Positions 27,390-37,254 of a DNA stretch of 42,348 bases are shown piece after piece (positions within the stretch are counted from its first letter, which is position 1; each line of letters begins with the position of its first letter). Below the pieces are notes generated by a model, which was given only the letters and a program-made list of their open reading frames with translations, was not told the DNA's origin and made no database searches. This stretch comes from JAXLQL01 sp046331625 (GTDB taxonomy: Bacteria; Acidobacteriota; Terriglobia; Bryobacterales; Bryobacteraceae): contig JAXLQL010000044.1 of NCBI GenBank assembly GCA_046331625.1, positions 1-42,348 of the forward strand, given 5' to 3'. Made by a program: the position numbers and the translations under genes.

Positions 27390-28235
27390 ATGCCGTACCG
27401 ATTCATCAGCTTCGTTCTCGTTTCGGCGCTGGCTCTGTCGGCCGGGCCCGGCGGCGGTATGAGCCGCGTCCCGCAAGGCACCGAGCCGCCCGAGCAGTTG
27501 CGCAACGTCGGCATCGAGCAGCATCTCGACCAGCAGCTTCCGCTCGACGCGGAATTTCTCGACGAGAAAGGCAACAAGATCCGTCTCGGGCAGCTTTTCG
27601 GCCAGCGGCCCGCTGTGCTCGCCCTCGTCTATTACGAGTGCCCGATGTTGTGTACCATGGTGCTCAACGGGCTGCTCCGCTCGGCGCGCACGTTGAAGCT
27701 CGACGTCGGCAAAGACTTCGATGTCATCGCCATCAGCTTCGATCCCACCGAGACGCCGCAGTTGGCCGACAAGAAGAAGTTCGAGTACACCGAGCGCTAT
27801 GGCCGCGAAGGCTCCGAGGCCGGGTGGCACTTCCTCACCGGGAAGTACGCCGACATCCAAAAGGTGACCGAAGCCGCCGGCTTCCGCTACGCCCAGGACC
27901 CCAAGACCGGCCAGTGGGCGCATGCCAGCGCGATCATGGTCGTGACGCCTGGCGGAAAGCTCTCGCAATATCACTACGGCGTCGAGTACTCGGCGCGCGA
28001 CCTACGGCTGGCGCTGGTCGAGGCGAGCAAGGGCCATATCGGGACCTTCGCCGACCAGGTGCTGTTGTACTGCTTTCACTATGATCCGGCCACCGGCAAG
28101 TACAGCCTGTTCATCATGAACGTGCTGCGCGGGGCCGGGCTTGCCACGGTGGGAGCGCTGTTGATTTTCTGGTTTTTGCAGTTCCGCAAGGAGCGCAGAA
28201 GGCATCATCATGTTCAATTTCCCATTGTTTCCTGA
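27390..28235 (+). CDS. SCO1/SenC-type copper chaperone for cytochrome oxidase
   Basis: 281 residues: signal peptide, thioredoxin-like fold with the copper motif CPMLC (Cys84, Cys88), the conserved distal His (probably His178 in WAHAS), and a C-terminal membrane helix (ATVGALLIFWFLQF), an arrangement common in oxidase-linked SCOs. It delivers copper to the CuA site of subunit II, which is encoded next and overlaps by 26 bases. Confidence 0.92.
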   Translation: MPYRFISFVLVSALALSAGPGGGMSRVPQGTEPPEQLRNVGIEQHLDQQLPLDAEFLDEKGNKIRLGQLFGQRPAVLALVYYECPMLCTMVLNGLLRSARTLKLDVGKDFDVIAISFDPTETPQLADKKKFEYTERYGREGSEAGWHFLTGKYADIQKVTEAAGFRYAQDPKTGQWAHASAIMVVTPGGKLSQYHYGVEYSARDLRLALVEASKGHIGTFADQVLLYCFHYDPATGKYSLFIMNVLRGAGLATVGALLIFWFLQFRKERRRHHHVQFPIVS

Positions 28236-29202
28236 CGCCGCCTCCACGCTCGCCCGTGGCGTCGATCTCTATTATTTCTTTCTGATCGCGGTTTCGGTAT
28301 TCTTCACCGTCCTGATCTACTTCTTGTGCGCCTACTTCGGCGTCAAGTACCGGCGCCGCCATCCGGACGAGGTTCCGGCCAAGCCGCTCAAGGAATCTTT
28401 GTTCCTCGAACTGATCTGGGCCGGCGTTCCGTTCGTGCTGGTCATGATCATGTTCGTCTGGAGCGCGGTCATTTACTTCCAGGCCTACTATCCGCCCGAA
28501 GGCGCCATGGAAATGTACGTTGTCGGCAAGCAGTGGATGTGGAAGGTCCAGCATCCGGAAGGCCACCGCGAGATCAACGAAATGCACGTGCCGGTCGGCC
28601 GTCCGGTCAAGCTGACCATGACCACCGAAGACGTCTTGCACTCCTACTTCATCCCCGCTTTCCGCATCAAGAAAGACGTCGTGCCGGGCAAGTACACCAC
28701 CATGTGGTTCGAGGCGAGCAAGCCCGGCAAGTACCACCTGTTTTGCGCCGAGTATTGCGGCAACCAGCACTCGGGCATGATCGGCTCGGTGCACGTGATG
28801 GAACAGGCCGACTACGAAGCCTGGCTCGCCGGTGTGCAACGCGGCGAGACCATGGCCCAGGCCGGCGAACGGCTCTTCTCGCGGCTCGGCTGCGCGTCCT
28901 GTCACAAGGAAGACAATACCGGCCGCTGCCCCACGCTCAAAGACGTCTTCGGCAAGCCTGTGCTGCTCCACAACGGACAACGCGTGGTGGCCGACGAGGC
29001 ATACATGCGCGAGTCGATCCTCAAGCCGAACGCCAAGATCGTGGCCGGCTACACGCAGATCGAAATGCCGACCTTCCAGGGTCAGATCTCCGAAGATGGC
29101 GTGCTCCAGGTCATCGCCTACTTGAAGACATTGTCGAAGCCCGAGCCGAAGCAGCAAGCAGCCGCTGCCCCGGCCGCGGCGGCGAAGGGAGGAAAGAAGT
29201 AG
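28210..29202 (+). CDS. ctaC: Cytochrome c oxidase subunit II with fused cytochrome c (caa3 type)
   Basis: 330 residues. Two membrane helices (~17-40 and ~63-88) precede the cupredoxin domain. CuA ligands are in HSYFIPAFRIKK and HLFCAEYCGNQHSGMIG (residues ~177-192). A class I cytochrome c is fused at the end with CASCH near residue 228 and Met ligand in IEMPTFQG. It accepts electrons from ActE or directly from the ACIII complex. The stop abuts the ctaD ATG without a gap. The sequence is clean up to here; errors begin about 150 bases later. Confidence 0.95.
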   Translation: MFNFPLFPDAASTLARGVDLYYFFLIAVSVFFTVLIYFLCAYFGVKYRRRHPDEVPAKPLKESLFLELIWAGVPFVLVMIMFVWSAVIYFQAYYPPEGAMEMYVVGKQWMWKVQHPEGHREINEMHVPVGRPVKLTMTTEDVLHSYFIPAFRIKKDVVPGKYTTMWFEASKPGKYHLFCAEYCGNQHSGMIGSVHVMEQADYEAWLAGVQRGETMAQAGERLFSRLGCASCHKEDNTGRCPTLKDVFGKPVLLHNGQRVVADEAYMRESILKPNAKIVAGYTQIEMPTFQGQISEDGVLQVIAYLKTLSKPEPKQQAAAAPAAAAKGGKK

Positions 29203-30810
29203 ATGAGCGCAACAATGGTTACGCCGAGTGGCACCGGAGCACCGCCTCCGCAACCTCCGGCCAAGAACTATCTCAACGCTTCGCACGGAATCGCCAGTTG
29301 GATGCTGACGGTCGACCACAAGCGGATCGCCGTCATGTACCTGGTGGCGGTCGCTGTTCTTCCTCATCGGCGGCGACGTCTTCGCCTTGCTCGATGCGGC
29401 TCGAACTGATGACCACCAGGCGGATCTGCTCGGCGCCGAGGGCTACAACCGCGCCTTCGATGCGCTACATCCGCGATGGTTCTTCGTGCTCATCCCGTCG
29501 ATCCCAGCCACGCTCGGCAACTTCCTCATTCGATCATGTGCAGCCCGCGACCTCGCCTTCCAAAGTCAACCTGCTGAGCTGGTACTGCTTCCTCATCGGC
29601 GGCATCTTCGCCCTGGTGGCGGCCGCCTTCACCGGCGGCGTCGACACCGGCTGGACCTTCTACACCCCCTAGGAGAGCACCCTATTCGAACAGCGCCGTG
29701 CTCACCGCCATCCTCTGGCGCCTTCTTCGTAAGCTTCTCGTCGATTCTCACCGGCCTCAACCATCACCGTACAAGATGCGCGCCCCGGGCCTCACCTGGT
29801 TCGCATGCCGCTGTTCATGTGGGCCATGTATGCAGCGTCATCCAGATCCTCGGAACGCCGGTCGTCGCCATCACCTTGATCCTGGTCGCGCTCGAACGCG
29901 CCCTCGGGTTCGGATTCTTCGATCCCAAGCAGGGCGGCGACCCCATCCTCATGCAGCACCTGTTCTGGTTCTGCACACCCGGTAGTCTACATCATGATTC
30001 TGCCGCCGATGGGCGTGATGAGCGAACTGGTGGCCGCCTTCACCACCGCCGCATCTTCGGATATCACTTCGTCGCCATGCGTCGGTCGCCATCGCCGTAT
30101 TGATCAGCTTCATCGTCTGGGGCCACCATGTTCACCCGGCCGATCGATCTCTACATGCGCGCATGGTCTTCTCGGTGCTCCTGCTCGTCGGCGTGCCCTC
30201 GGCCGGCGAAGGCCTTCAACTGGCTCGCCGATGTACAAAGCTGCATCTCCTGGAAGCCCCATGCTCTACGCATTCGGCTTCATGGGCGCGTCATGATCGG
30301 CGGACTCCAGGACTCTTCCCTGTCCTCGATCCTGAACATCCACATGCGACACCTACTTCGTCGTCGACTACCACTTCCACTACATCATGGTGGGCACGGC
30401 GGCGATCTTCGAACCCTCGGTGGCCTCCACTGGTGGCCCAAGATGACCGGGAAGATGTACGCCGATGGCTGGGCGCGTCTTTCGGCTCTGCTCGTCTTCG
30501 CCGGGTTCAACGCCACCTTCTTCCACCAGTTCATCCTCGGCTACCTCGGCACCGCGGCGCTATGCCGCCTATCCGGAAGAGTTCAGGTGCTCAACGTCAT
30601 GTCGACGGTAGCGCCAGGATCCTCGGCTGCCGGATATGCGCTCCCGATGTTCTACTTCATTCACTCGCTGTTCTACAGCAAGCCCAAGCCGCTGATCAAG
30701 TAGGCGCCAAGGGGCTCGAATAAATTGCATCCCCCCGCCACCGAGAACCACATCGTACCGGTCGTCACCGAAGAAGCCTACGCCTATCAACAAGGGGGAG
30801 GCGGACGCAA
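29203..30810 (+). pseudogene. ctaD: Cytochrome c oxidase subunit I, broken by many frame changes
   Basis: The N-terminus is clean (LNASHGIASWMLTVDHKRIAV), then frames change from ~29355 on. Family blocks appear in turn in different frames: FFLIGG, ADLLGAEGYNRAF, VLIPSIPATLGNFLI, NLLSWYCFLIGGIFALV, GGVDTGWTFYTP, QILGTPVVAITLILVALERA, ILPPMGVMSELVAAF, ALLVFAGFNATFF and YALPMFYFIHSLFYSKPKP. A stop at 30701-30703 interrupts, yet the usual C-terminal tail (GAKGLE, then TENHIVPVVTEEAYAY) is readable to ~30800. Order and spacing are those of a complete heme a3/CuB subunit. Substitutions and indels are mixed. Sequencing error is more likely than decay since this oxidase appears central. Confidence 0.85.
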
Positions 30811-30813
30811 GCC

Positions 30814-31507
30814 ATGGCAAGTCATTCCACCACGCCCGAAACCGCCGGGCACCATCCTGATCAGCCTCCGGGCTTCGCCCACCAGTTCGAGGACATCGGC
30901 CAACAGCTCGACGCCTCCAGTCCTCGGCAGCATGGGTTTTCCTGGCTCAGGAAATCATGTTCTTTGGCGGCGATTTCGGCGGCAGCTCACCGTCTACCGC
31001 TCGATGATGCCCGACGCCGACGAGCAACCCTCTCGGTCCTCAGTGGCGCCAACACCGTGGTGCTGATCCTCAGCTCGCTCACCATGGCGCTCGCCGTTCG
31101 CGCCGCCATGCTCGGCAACAACCAAGCTGTATTCCGTTGGCTCACCGGGACGCTGATTCTCGGCTGCGCCTACTCGGCGTCAAGGTCGTGGAGTACACCG
31201 ATAAGTTCAACCATCACCTGGTTCCTGGCTACAACTTCGAATGGGCCAACGCCGCCAACGCCATGCAGGCGCCAAGATGTTCTACTGCTTCTACTTCTCC
31301 GCGGTGACCGGCATGCACGCCTTGCACATGGTGATGAACGCGCCTCTGCTCTACTTCATGAATCAGGCGCGCAAGAACACCTACCATCCGCAATACTGCG
31401 CGCCCGCAAAGCTTATGGGCCTCTACTGGCATAGCCCCGTCGACATCGTCTGGATCTTCCTGTTCCCGCTGCTCTACCTGTTGGGGCTGCACCTGGGGCA
31501 TCACTGA
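30814..31507 (+). pseudogene. ctaE: Cytochrome c oxidase subunit III, frameshifted
   Basis: Begins at ATG 30814 with HSTTPETAGHHPDQPPGFAH and FEDIGQQLDAS, then FLAQEIMFFGG-like and VYRSMMPDA blocks in shifted frames. SGANTVVLILSSLTMALAVR, MLGNNQAVFRWLTGTLILGC, KMFYCFYFSAVTGMHALHMV and WIFLFPLLYLLGLHLGHH follow in three frames, at family spacing. At least four frame changes are needed. Subunit III stabilises the oxidase core. The gene ends at 31507, 12 bases before the subunit IV gene. Confidence 0.82.
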
Positions 31508-31519
31508 GGAGCACTCGCC

Positions 31520-31858
31520 ATGGCTGATCATTCCGACAACCATCAACACCACGTCCCTGCCGTGAGCGCCCATTGGCGTCTTCCTTGCGCTCATGTGGTT
31601 CTGACAGGGATCGTCGCCGTCGCCATGCTTGACCTCGGTAAGCTCCAGCACACCGTTGTTGCCCTTGCCGTCGCCGGCACCAAGGCTGCGCTCGTCATGT
31701 GGATCTTCATGGAACTGCGCCACGCTCCGCCCCTCACCCGGCTGGCCGCCATCACCGGCGTCGCGTTCCTCGCAATCCTGCTCATCCTGGTCTTGACCGA
31801 CTACTCCATCGGCCGCGTCTGGATGCCAGATCCGCCCACGTGGCTGGAAAAGAAGTAG
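31520..31858 (+). CDS. Cytochrome c oxidase subunit IV (prokaryotic), with a locally scrambled frame
   Basis: 112 residues, open from ATG 31520 to the stop at 31858. GTKAALVMWIFMELRHAPPL and VLTDYSIGRVWMPDPPTWLE are characteristic of the small subunit encoded after ctaE. Residues ~17-35 (HWRLPCAHVV) do not fit; shifting the frame there gives LGVFLALMVLT, the expected first helix. So compensating indels keep the ORF open while altering the helix, matching the error block around it. Confidence 0.8.
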   Translation: MADHSDNHQHHVPAVSAHWRLPCAHVVLTGIVAVAMLDLGKLQHTVVALAVAGTKAALVMWIFMELRHAPPLTRLAAITGVAFLAILLILVLTDYSIGRVWMPDPPTWLEKK

Positions 31859-31900
31859 CGCCCCCTGGTAAGTAACGTCCTGCTAACCCTGAACTCGTGG

Positions 31901-34105
31901 GTGCCGAATCGCCGCGGTCGTCGCGCCGAAGACGGTGAAGACCCCGTCTGCGGCATGAACGTCGATCCCGCCCACTCAGTAGGATCGCACCTCCACAGCG
32001 GTACAACCACCGCTTCTGCAGTACCCACTGCGTCGCGAAGTTCCGCGCCGACCCCATCTCTCACCCCAAGCTGCGCCAAGTCCATGCCCGCCAGGGACTA
32101 CACCTGTCCCATACATCCCGAGATCGTGCAGTCGGGGTTCGGCGCCACCCAAGTGCGGCATGGCGCTTCCTGAGCCCATGGAGATCTCGCTCGAAGACAC
32201 GGGCAATCCCGAACTCGACGACATGTCAGCGCCGCCTCTTCAGCCTCCCGTTCACGATCCCCATTACCGCCCTCGGCATGCTCCATCGCTGGCCGTGGGC
32301 GCAGCTCATCCTCAACCTCCCCGTCATCTTTTGGTGCGGACTCCCCATCTTCGAGCGCGGTTGGCAATCGATCCCGCACCCCGCAACGCGAACATGTTCA
32401 CGCTCATCGCCATCGGAGTGGCGGCGTCGTTCAGCTATTCGCTCGCCGTGCTCGCGCTGCCCCACTGGTTCCCGCGCCCAGGCTCCCACGGTGGCGTCTG
32501 CGCGCTGGCCAGCGGTAGTATCATCATCACGCTCGTCCTGCTCGGCCAAGTCCTCGAACTCCGCGCCCGCGCGCAGGCCAGCTCCGCCATCCGAGCCCTC
32601 CTCGAACTCGCCCCGAAAACTGCCCGCCTCGTCGAGCCCTCGGGCGATCGCATCCCCGTGCCCGAGATCCACCCCGGCAACCGCCTCCGCTGTTCGACCC
32701 GGCGAACGCATCCCGGTCGACAGCTCTCCGTCATCGAAGGCGTAAGCGCGATCGTGCCGGATCGATGGTCACCGGCGAGTCATGCCAGAAGACCATCGGC
32801 GCCAAGGTCACCGGCGGCACCCAGGGCGGCAACGGCAGCTTCGTCGCGAAGCCGAACGCGTCGAGCGCACGCGACACGCACTCGCCCACTGAAGCTCGTC
32901 AATGAAGCGCAGCGCAGCCGCGCGCCGCCCATTCCCGGCAACTCGCCGATGGCGTAGCCGCCATCTTCGTCCCCGCCGTGCTCGCGGTTGCGGTGCTCAC
33001 CTTCGCCGCGTGGTGGTTCCTTGGACGAACCTCGTGCCGTCTACTCTCGTCAACTCCATCGCCGTGCTCGTCGCCTGCTTCTGCACTCGGACTCGCCACG
33101 CCCATGTCGATCATGGTCGGCGGCACAGTCGCGGCGCGCAGATGGGCGTATATCGGCGTGAAGAACGCCAGAAGCGCTCGAGACGCTCGCCACGGTCGAC
33201 ACGCTCGTCTTCGACAAGACCGGCACGCTCACCGAAGGCAAGCCGCGCCTGACCGTTCCACGCCCCGAGCGCGGACCTCCTCCGCATCGCCGCCAGTCTC
33301 GAGCAATCAGGCGAACATGCGCTCGCCTCGGTAGTACTCACCTTCGCCGCCGCACCTCGGCCACTCCCGCGCCGGTCGCGCTTCGCCCAGCCTATCTCCC
33401 CAGCAAAGGCGTCGTCGGCATGGTGGAAGGTCGAGCCGCCGCGCTCGCGGCGCGAATGCTCGAAGCGCTCGACCTACCTGTGCCTCCTGCCTCCGCCGCC
33501 GATGGCACCACCGTCGCCTATCTCGCCGTCGACGGGAAAGTGGAAGCCACGCTCTCGTTCGGGGACCCGCTGAAGTCCGCCGCCTCCTCCGCCATCGCGA
33601 AACTCCGCGCCGCCGAACTCGACCTCCACTTGCTCACCGGCGACAATCGCGCTGCCGCCGAAGCGGTCGCGGGTAAGCTCGGCATCGCGCACATCGAAGC
33701 CGGCGTGCTGCCCGCCGCCAAGCATGACTATGTCGCGCGCCTCGCCGCTGTGGGCCGCGTCGCCATGGCCGGTGATGGCGTCCAATGATGCTCCCGCCCT
33801 CGCCAAAGCGCACGTCGGCATCGCCATGGGCAACGGCACCGACATCGCCATCGAGTCCGCCGGAATCACCCTAGTCAAAGGCGATCTCGACGGCATCCAC
33901 CGCGCCATCGGACTGAGCCGCGCCGTGGTCGAAACATAAAACAAAACTTGTTCTTTGCGTTTTTCTACAATCTGCTCGGCGTGCCAATCGCCGCGGGCGT
34001 GCTATCCGTTCTTCGGCATCTTGTTGAGCCCATGATCGCCGCCGCCGCAATGACGCTGAGTTCGGTGTCCGTAATCTCGAACGCCCTGCACCTCCGCCGT
34101 TGTGG
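31901..34105 (+). pseudogene. P1B-type copper-transporting ATPase with YHS and HMBD-type N-terminus, many frameshifts
   Basis: Readable across frames: DPVCGMNVDP (YHS domain, ~31940), YTCPIHPEIVQSGFG (heavy-metal-binding domain, ~32099), MALPEPMEISLEDTGNPELD, LPVIFWCGLPIFERGWQS, VIEG/MVTGES actuator parts, ALGLATPMSIMVGG (~33090), FDKTGTLTEGKPRL (phosphorylated Asp ~33213), LHLLTGDNRAAAEAV, MAGDGV/NDAPALAKAHVGIAMG, and FFAFFYNLLGVPIAAGVL. The CPC metal site before ALGLATP is corrupted to CFC plus a shift. The order is that of a complete ~750-residue copper exporter of the type that also supplies oxidase copper. Ten or more indels are needed. The start near 31901 is approximate. Confidence 0.8.
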
Positions 34106-34157
34106 ACCCAGTAGTAGCAAGGGCAGGCTCAGGCACCGTCGCCCCCTATCTAAAACC

Positions 34158-35111
34158 ATGCCCCGAAAGAAATTGCGCGGGCTGCCTCGACCAAGCCTCT
34201 TGGCCACCAAACTCGGCTCCCCATGCTGAAGCCCTCCTCCACCGCATGGCCGCCGACGTCCGCGCCGCCGGACCTGCCTCGCCGCCATCGAACCTCACGC
34301 CGCGCGCTCCCGCACGCGGCCGCGCCGCTCCTCTTGCTGGCCGCCGATGCCACCGCCGCATGGTCCTCGAGGGCCGACTCCCCGAAGCTGCCCGCTACTA
34401 TCCTTCCGCTCGCGGTCAATTCGACCTCGACGCTCTCTGGCCGATCTTCTCGAAGCTGTCCCAGAAGCCACTTCCGCAGCCGTCAAACCAGCAACGAAGT
34501 CGAGCGTTCGCGTGCTCCTCCCCGGTTTCCTCGAGATCGCAAACCGAACCGGTCTCCCCCTGCGATTACTCGAAATAGGCGCCAGTGCCGGACTCAACCT
34601 CCGCTGGGACCATTTCCCTTTCCTCGCCGTCCCCGCCGGCATTCGCATCGCCGAGCGCCGCGGCTGCGATGTGAATCCGATCGATGCCACACTCGACGAG
34701 GGCCGCATCGCTCTGCTCAGCTTCGTTTGGGCCGATCAGACCGCGCGCCTGCAACTGCTCTCCGAAGCCATCGACATCGCCCGCCGCGTCCCCGCAACCG
34801 TGGACCGCGCCGACGCCGCCGACTGGCTCCGGATTCATCTCGCGGAACCCGCTCCTGGATCGACCACCGTCGTCTTCCATTCGGTCGTCATGCCCTACAT
34901 CGCCGAGGCGAAGCGTGACGAGATCTGCCGCTTGATCGAAGACGCCGGTGACCGCGCCACTTCCCATGCGCCGCTCGCGTGGCTATCCATGGAACCGGGC
35001 ACGGAGCCCGGCGCCGAACAGGCTGACATCCACCTTGCCCTCTGGCCCGGCGGCAAGCGCCGCCTCATTGCGCAATCCAGCTTTCACGGGCGCGACGTCA
35101 TACTCCTCTGA
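34158..35111 (+). CDS. DUF2332 family protein, 5' third frameshifted
   Basis: The intact part (from about 34520) reads VLLPGFLEIANRTGLPLRLL, then EIGASAGLNLRWDHF and VVFHSVVMPYIAEAKRDEI, typical of DUF2332, whose LEIGASAGLNL loop resembles a SAM-binding motif. Upstream, the expected N-terminal blocks appear in different frames: EALLHRMAADVRAAGPA, RMVLEGRLPEAARYYPSARG, DALWPIF and QTSNEVERS. The start is best placed at ATG 34158, where one small correction gives MPEEIARAF. About five frame changes lie between 34160 and 34520, the tail of the error block. Function unknown; possibly a methyltransferase. Confidence 0.75.
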
Positions 35112-35113
35112 CA

Positions 35114-35539
35114 TCAAACCGCCGTCCGCACCTTGCGCCGTACCAACCAGTAAGCCAGCCAAATCCAAAACGCCACCGAGAGCAACCCGCTCATCAAGCC
35201 CGGCACTCCGGCCAACAGAAACCGGTGATGGACATGTCCCCCCTCCATCCAGAACATGCTGCTGAACGGCAACAGCGTCGCCGCCAATCCGAGCCCGAAC
35301 AACCGCCGCTGCCACGCAAGCAGGCTCCGCGTCTTCTCGAGCGCCCGGACCTCCACATTGGCCCCCGGCGTCATTCGCTTCACGTCCAGCTCCATGCCCC
35401 AGTCGCCGCGCTTCACCTGCTCGCGCAGTTCTGCATCGGTCGCGAGGTACTCGTCCACCAAGGCCCGCGAGCCCGCGCTGGCTTCTCCGGCCACGTACAG
35501 CGGCAGCAAGTCTTCCACCACGTCACGAGTGATCTTCAT
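35114..35539 (-). CDS. Anti-sigma factor-like membrane protein
   Basis: 141 residues. The N-terminal DVVEDLLPLYVAGEASAGSR and VDEYLATDAELREQV form the helical anti-sigma domain seen in zinc-less anti-sigma proteins. Two membrane helices follow (LFGLGLAATLLPFSSMFWM and the SGLLSVAFWIWLAYWLV region). GGGAGGG sits 5 bases before ATG 35539, and the ATGA overlap with the sigma gene implies coupling. It likely holds the upstream-encoded ECF sigma factor at the membrane. Confidence 0.8.
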   Translation of the reverse strand: MKITRDVVEDLLPLYVAGEASAGSRALVDEYLATDAELREQVKRGDWGMELDVKRMTPGANVEVRALEKTRSLLAWQRRLFGLGLAATLLPFSSMFWMEGGHVHHRFLLAGVPGLMSGLLSVAFWIWLAYWLVRRKVRTAV

Positions 35540-36045
35540 AGCAACCCTCCCTGGTGCTTCTTCATCAACAATGCCCGAGCCCGATGCACTTTCACCTTTG
35601 CCGAGCTCACGGAAATCTTCAACGTCTGCGCGATCTCCTCGTACGGCATCCCGTCGAGCGATCGCATCAACAGCGCAGTGCGGTCCGGCTCCGGGATTTT
35701 CTGTAGTTCGCCCCAAACCGCACCCAGCGCCGCACGCTGCTCGAACAACTCCAGGGGACCCGGCGCCGTGTCCGCCCGCTCCACACCTTCTTCATCGCCT
35801 ACCCGCCGCCGATGGCCACTGCGCAGGCCCATCAGAAACAGGTTTCGCGCAATCGCGAACAGATAAGCCTTCACAGTCGGCATCTCGATCTTCCCGCTCG
35901 AGGCGAACGCCCGTACGAAGGTCTCTGACGTGATGTCCTCGGCGTCTTCTCGATTCCCCGAAAGATAGAACACGAACCGGAACACGTCCTGGCCGTACTT
36001 CATGTAAATCGCGCTGAAGTCCACCGGACCCGCTATCGCATCCAT
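35536..36045 (-). CDS. ECF-type RNA polymerase sigma factor
   Basis: 169 residues. Region 2 is DVFRFVFYLSGNREDAEDIT; region 4 is PEPDRTALLMRSLDGMPYEE followed by IAQTLKISVSSAKVKVHRAR. ATG 36045 overlaps the end of the upstream CPBP gene by 13 bases, and the stop overlaps the anti-sigma start by 4. It is the classical sigma/anti-sigma order. Confidence 0.9.
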   Translation of the reverse strand: MDAIAGPVDFSAIYMKYGQDVFRFVFYLSGNREDAEDITSETFVRAFASSGKIEMPTVKAYLFAIARNLFLMGLRSGHRRRVGDEEGVERADTAPGPLELFEQRAALGAVWGELQKIPEPDRTALLMRSLDGMPYEEIAQTLKISVSSAKVKVHRARALLMKKHQGGLL

Positions 36046-36722
36046 AGCACCGCCGTCAGATCCGTCATCGTATGCGCCGCCATCGCGCTCCGCGTGTTCC
36101 CGCGCCATAGCGTCACCAGTCCGAGCATCGCGCCATACATCGCCGTCGATAGCACTCCGCCCGGCCCTTGATACGCGTGAATTGCCCCGAACAACAGCGC
36201 CTGCGCAGCCAGCGCTAGCGCGGGTTTCCGCCACAGCGCGCTCAACTGCCGCAAGAAGTATCCGCGAAACGCGAACTCTTCGCAAATGCCCGCGCCGAAC
36301 GAGAGCGCTACCCACAACGTCAAGTCGAGCGCACCCTTCGGCAGCGCGGAACTCACCGTAGCGCTTCCGTTCCGGGCCCCGAAAATCACAGCCGGTGCGA
36401 TCCAGATTGCTTGCGCCGTCAAAGCCAATGCCAGGTCCGTGAGCATACCACGGCAGCCGAGAAACCCTGCTCCCACTACTGCTCGCCAACCGCCCGCGTC
36501 TTTCCGCAGTCCGCCGAGCACCCCGCGCAACAGCAGCAGTTCAAACACCAGCGCCGAAACATACATCGCCGCATGGCTGCCAGCGGAACGAGCGTGTCCC
36601 GCAGAGGCTTCGCGATGGGCCCAGCCATAGGCTCCCAGCAACCCGATGGTGCCCAGCAGAGCCGCGAGCCCGATCGTGTGCCCGCTTCCCGCGATCGGCC
36701 TCGTTTCGATTCGATTCGTCAT
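36033..36722 (-). CDS. CPBP (CAAX/Abi) family intramembrane glutamic protease
   Basis: 229 residues, about seven membrane helices. The catalytic motif EEFAFRG has Glu148-Glu149 and Arg153; the second motif holds His182 (FGAIHAYQG); the third has HTMTDLTA (His217, Asp221). All active-site residues are therefore present. It heads the operon with an ECF sigma and a membrane anti-sigma. A role in cutting the anti-sigma is an attractive inference, not shown. ATG 36722 has GGAGG 7 bases upstream. Confidence 0.87.
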   Translation of the reverse strand: MTNRIETRPIAGSGHTIGLAALLGTIGLLGAYGWAHREASAGHARSAGSHAAMYVSALVFELLLLRGVLGGLRKDAGGWRAVVGAGFLGCRGMLTDLALALTAQAIWIAPAVIFGARNGSATVSSALPKGALDLTLWVALSFGAGICEEFAFRGYFLRQLSALWRKPALALAAQALLFGAIHAYQGPGGVLSTAMYGAMLGLVTLWRGNTRSAMAAHTMTDLTAVLWMR

Positions 36723-36739
36723 TTGCCTGCCTCCGCTCG

Positions 36740-36768
36740 ACTATATGAAGCAGGCCCCGGAAAGTTAC
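36740..36768 (-). promoter_or_regulatory. Promoter of the CPBP/sigma/anti-sigma operon
   Basis: Read on the minus strand: GGTAACTTT with GTAACT at 36768-36763, 17-base spacer, TATAGT at 36745-36740, then GGAGG and ATG at 36722. The GTAAC-type -35 recalls ECF promoters, so autoregulation is possible, while TATAGT also fits the housekeeping factor. Confidence 0.5.
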
Positions 36769-36795
36769 CACCGGTCAGAAGAAAAATTTTGGCGC

Positions 36796-37254
36796 TCAGT
36801 CCTTTGGACTCGAGCTCCGCGGGGCTCTCTTCCCTCCCGGCCGCTTCGCCTTGCTCTTCCCGGCGAGATTCAGCGCCACCGCCGCCCGGATCAAGTCGCG
36901 CAGCGCCGCCTCATTCACCTTCTCGCCTTCGCGAATATCGATCGCCCGGCGGACATTCCCCTCGAGACTCGAATTGAACAGCCGCGCCGGATCCGGTAGC
37001 GAGGCTCCTTTGGCGAACGTCATCTTCACCACGCTCTTGTACGTCTCGCCGGTGCATACGATGCCGCCGTGCGAGAAGATCGGAGTCCCCATCCACTTCC
37101 ACTCTTCCACGATCTCGGGGTCCGCCTCATGAATGATCGCTCGCACTTTCGCGAGCATCTTGCCGCGCCAATCGCCGAGTTCCTGAATCCGCTCGTCGAT
37201 CCATTGCGATGCCGGCTTTTCCATTGGTTTCTCCATTGACTGACTCCGATTCAT
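36796..37254 (-). CDS. DUF1801 domain protein
   Basis: About 152 residues. ASQWIDERIQELGDWRGKML, EEWKWMGTPIFSHGGIVCTG and KMTFAKGASLPDPARLFNSS are the DUF1801/YdhG-like fold. The Lys/Arg-rich tail (KSKAKRPGGKRAPRSSS) could touch nucleic acid. ATG 37254 overlaps the DoxX stop (ATGA); ATG 37235 with GGAG 7 bases upstream and ATG 37224 are alternatives. Function unknown. Last gene of the ArsR operon. Confidence 0.8.
   Translation of the reverse strand: MNRSQSMEKPMEKPASQWIDERIQELGDWRGKMLAKVRAIIHEADPEIVEEWKWMGTPIFSHGGIVCTGETYKSVVKMTFAKGASLPDPARLFNSSLEGNVRRAIDIREGEKVNEAALRDLIRAAVALNLAGKSKAKRPGGKRAPRSSSPKD

Noticed and set aside
30725..31066. Apparent small gene starting LHPPATENHIVPVV
   Set aside because: This is the C-terminal tail of ctaD (TENHIVPVVTEEAYAY) running into the start of ctaE in a shifted frame.
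29350..34520. Programmed ribosomal frameshifting
   Set aside because: Far too many changes in both directions, without slippery sites or conserved positions, and with substitutions in invariant residues.
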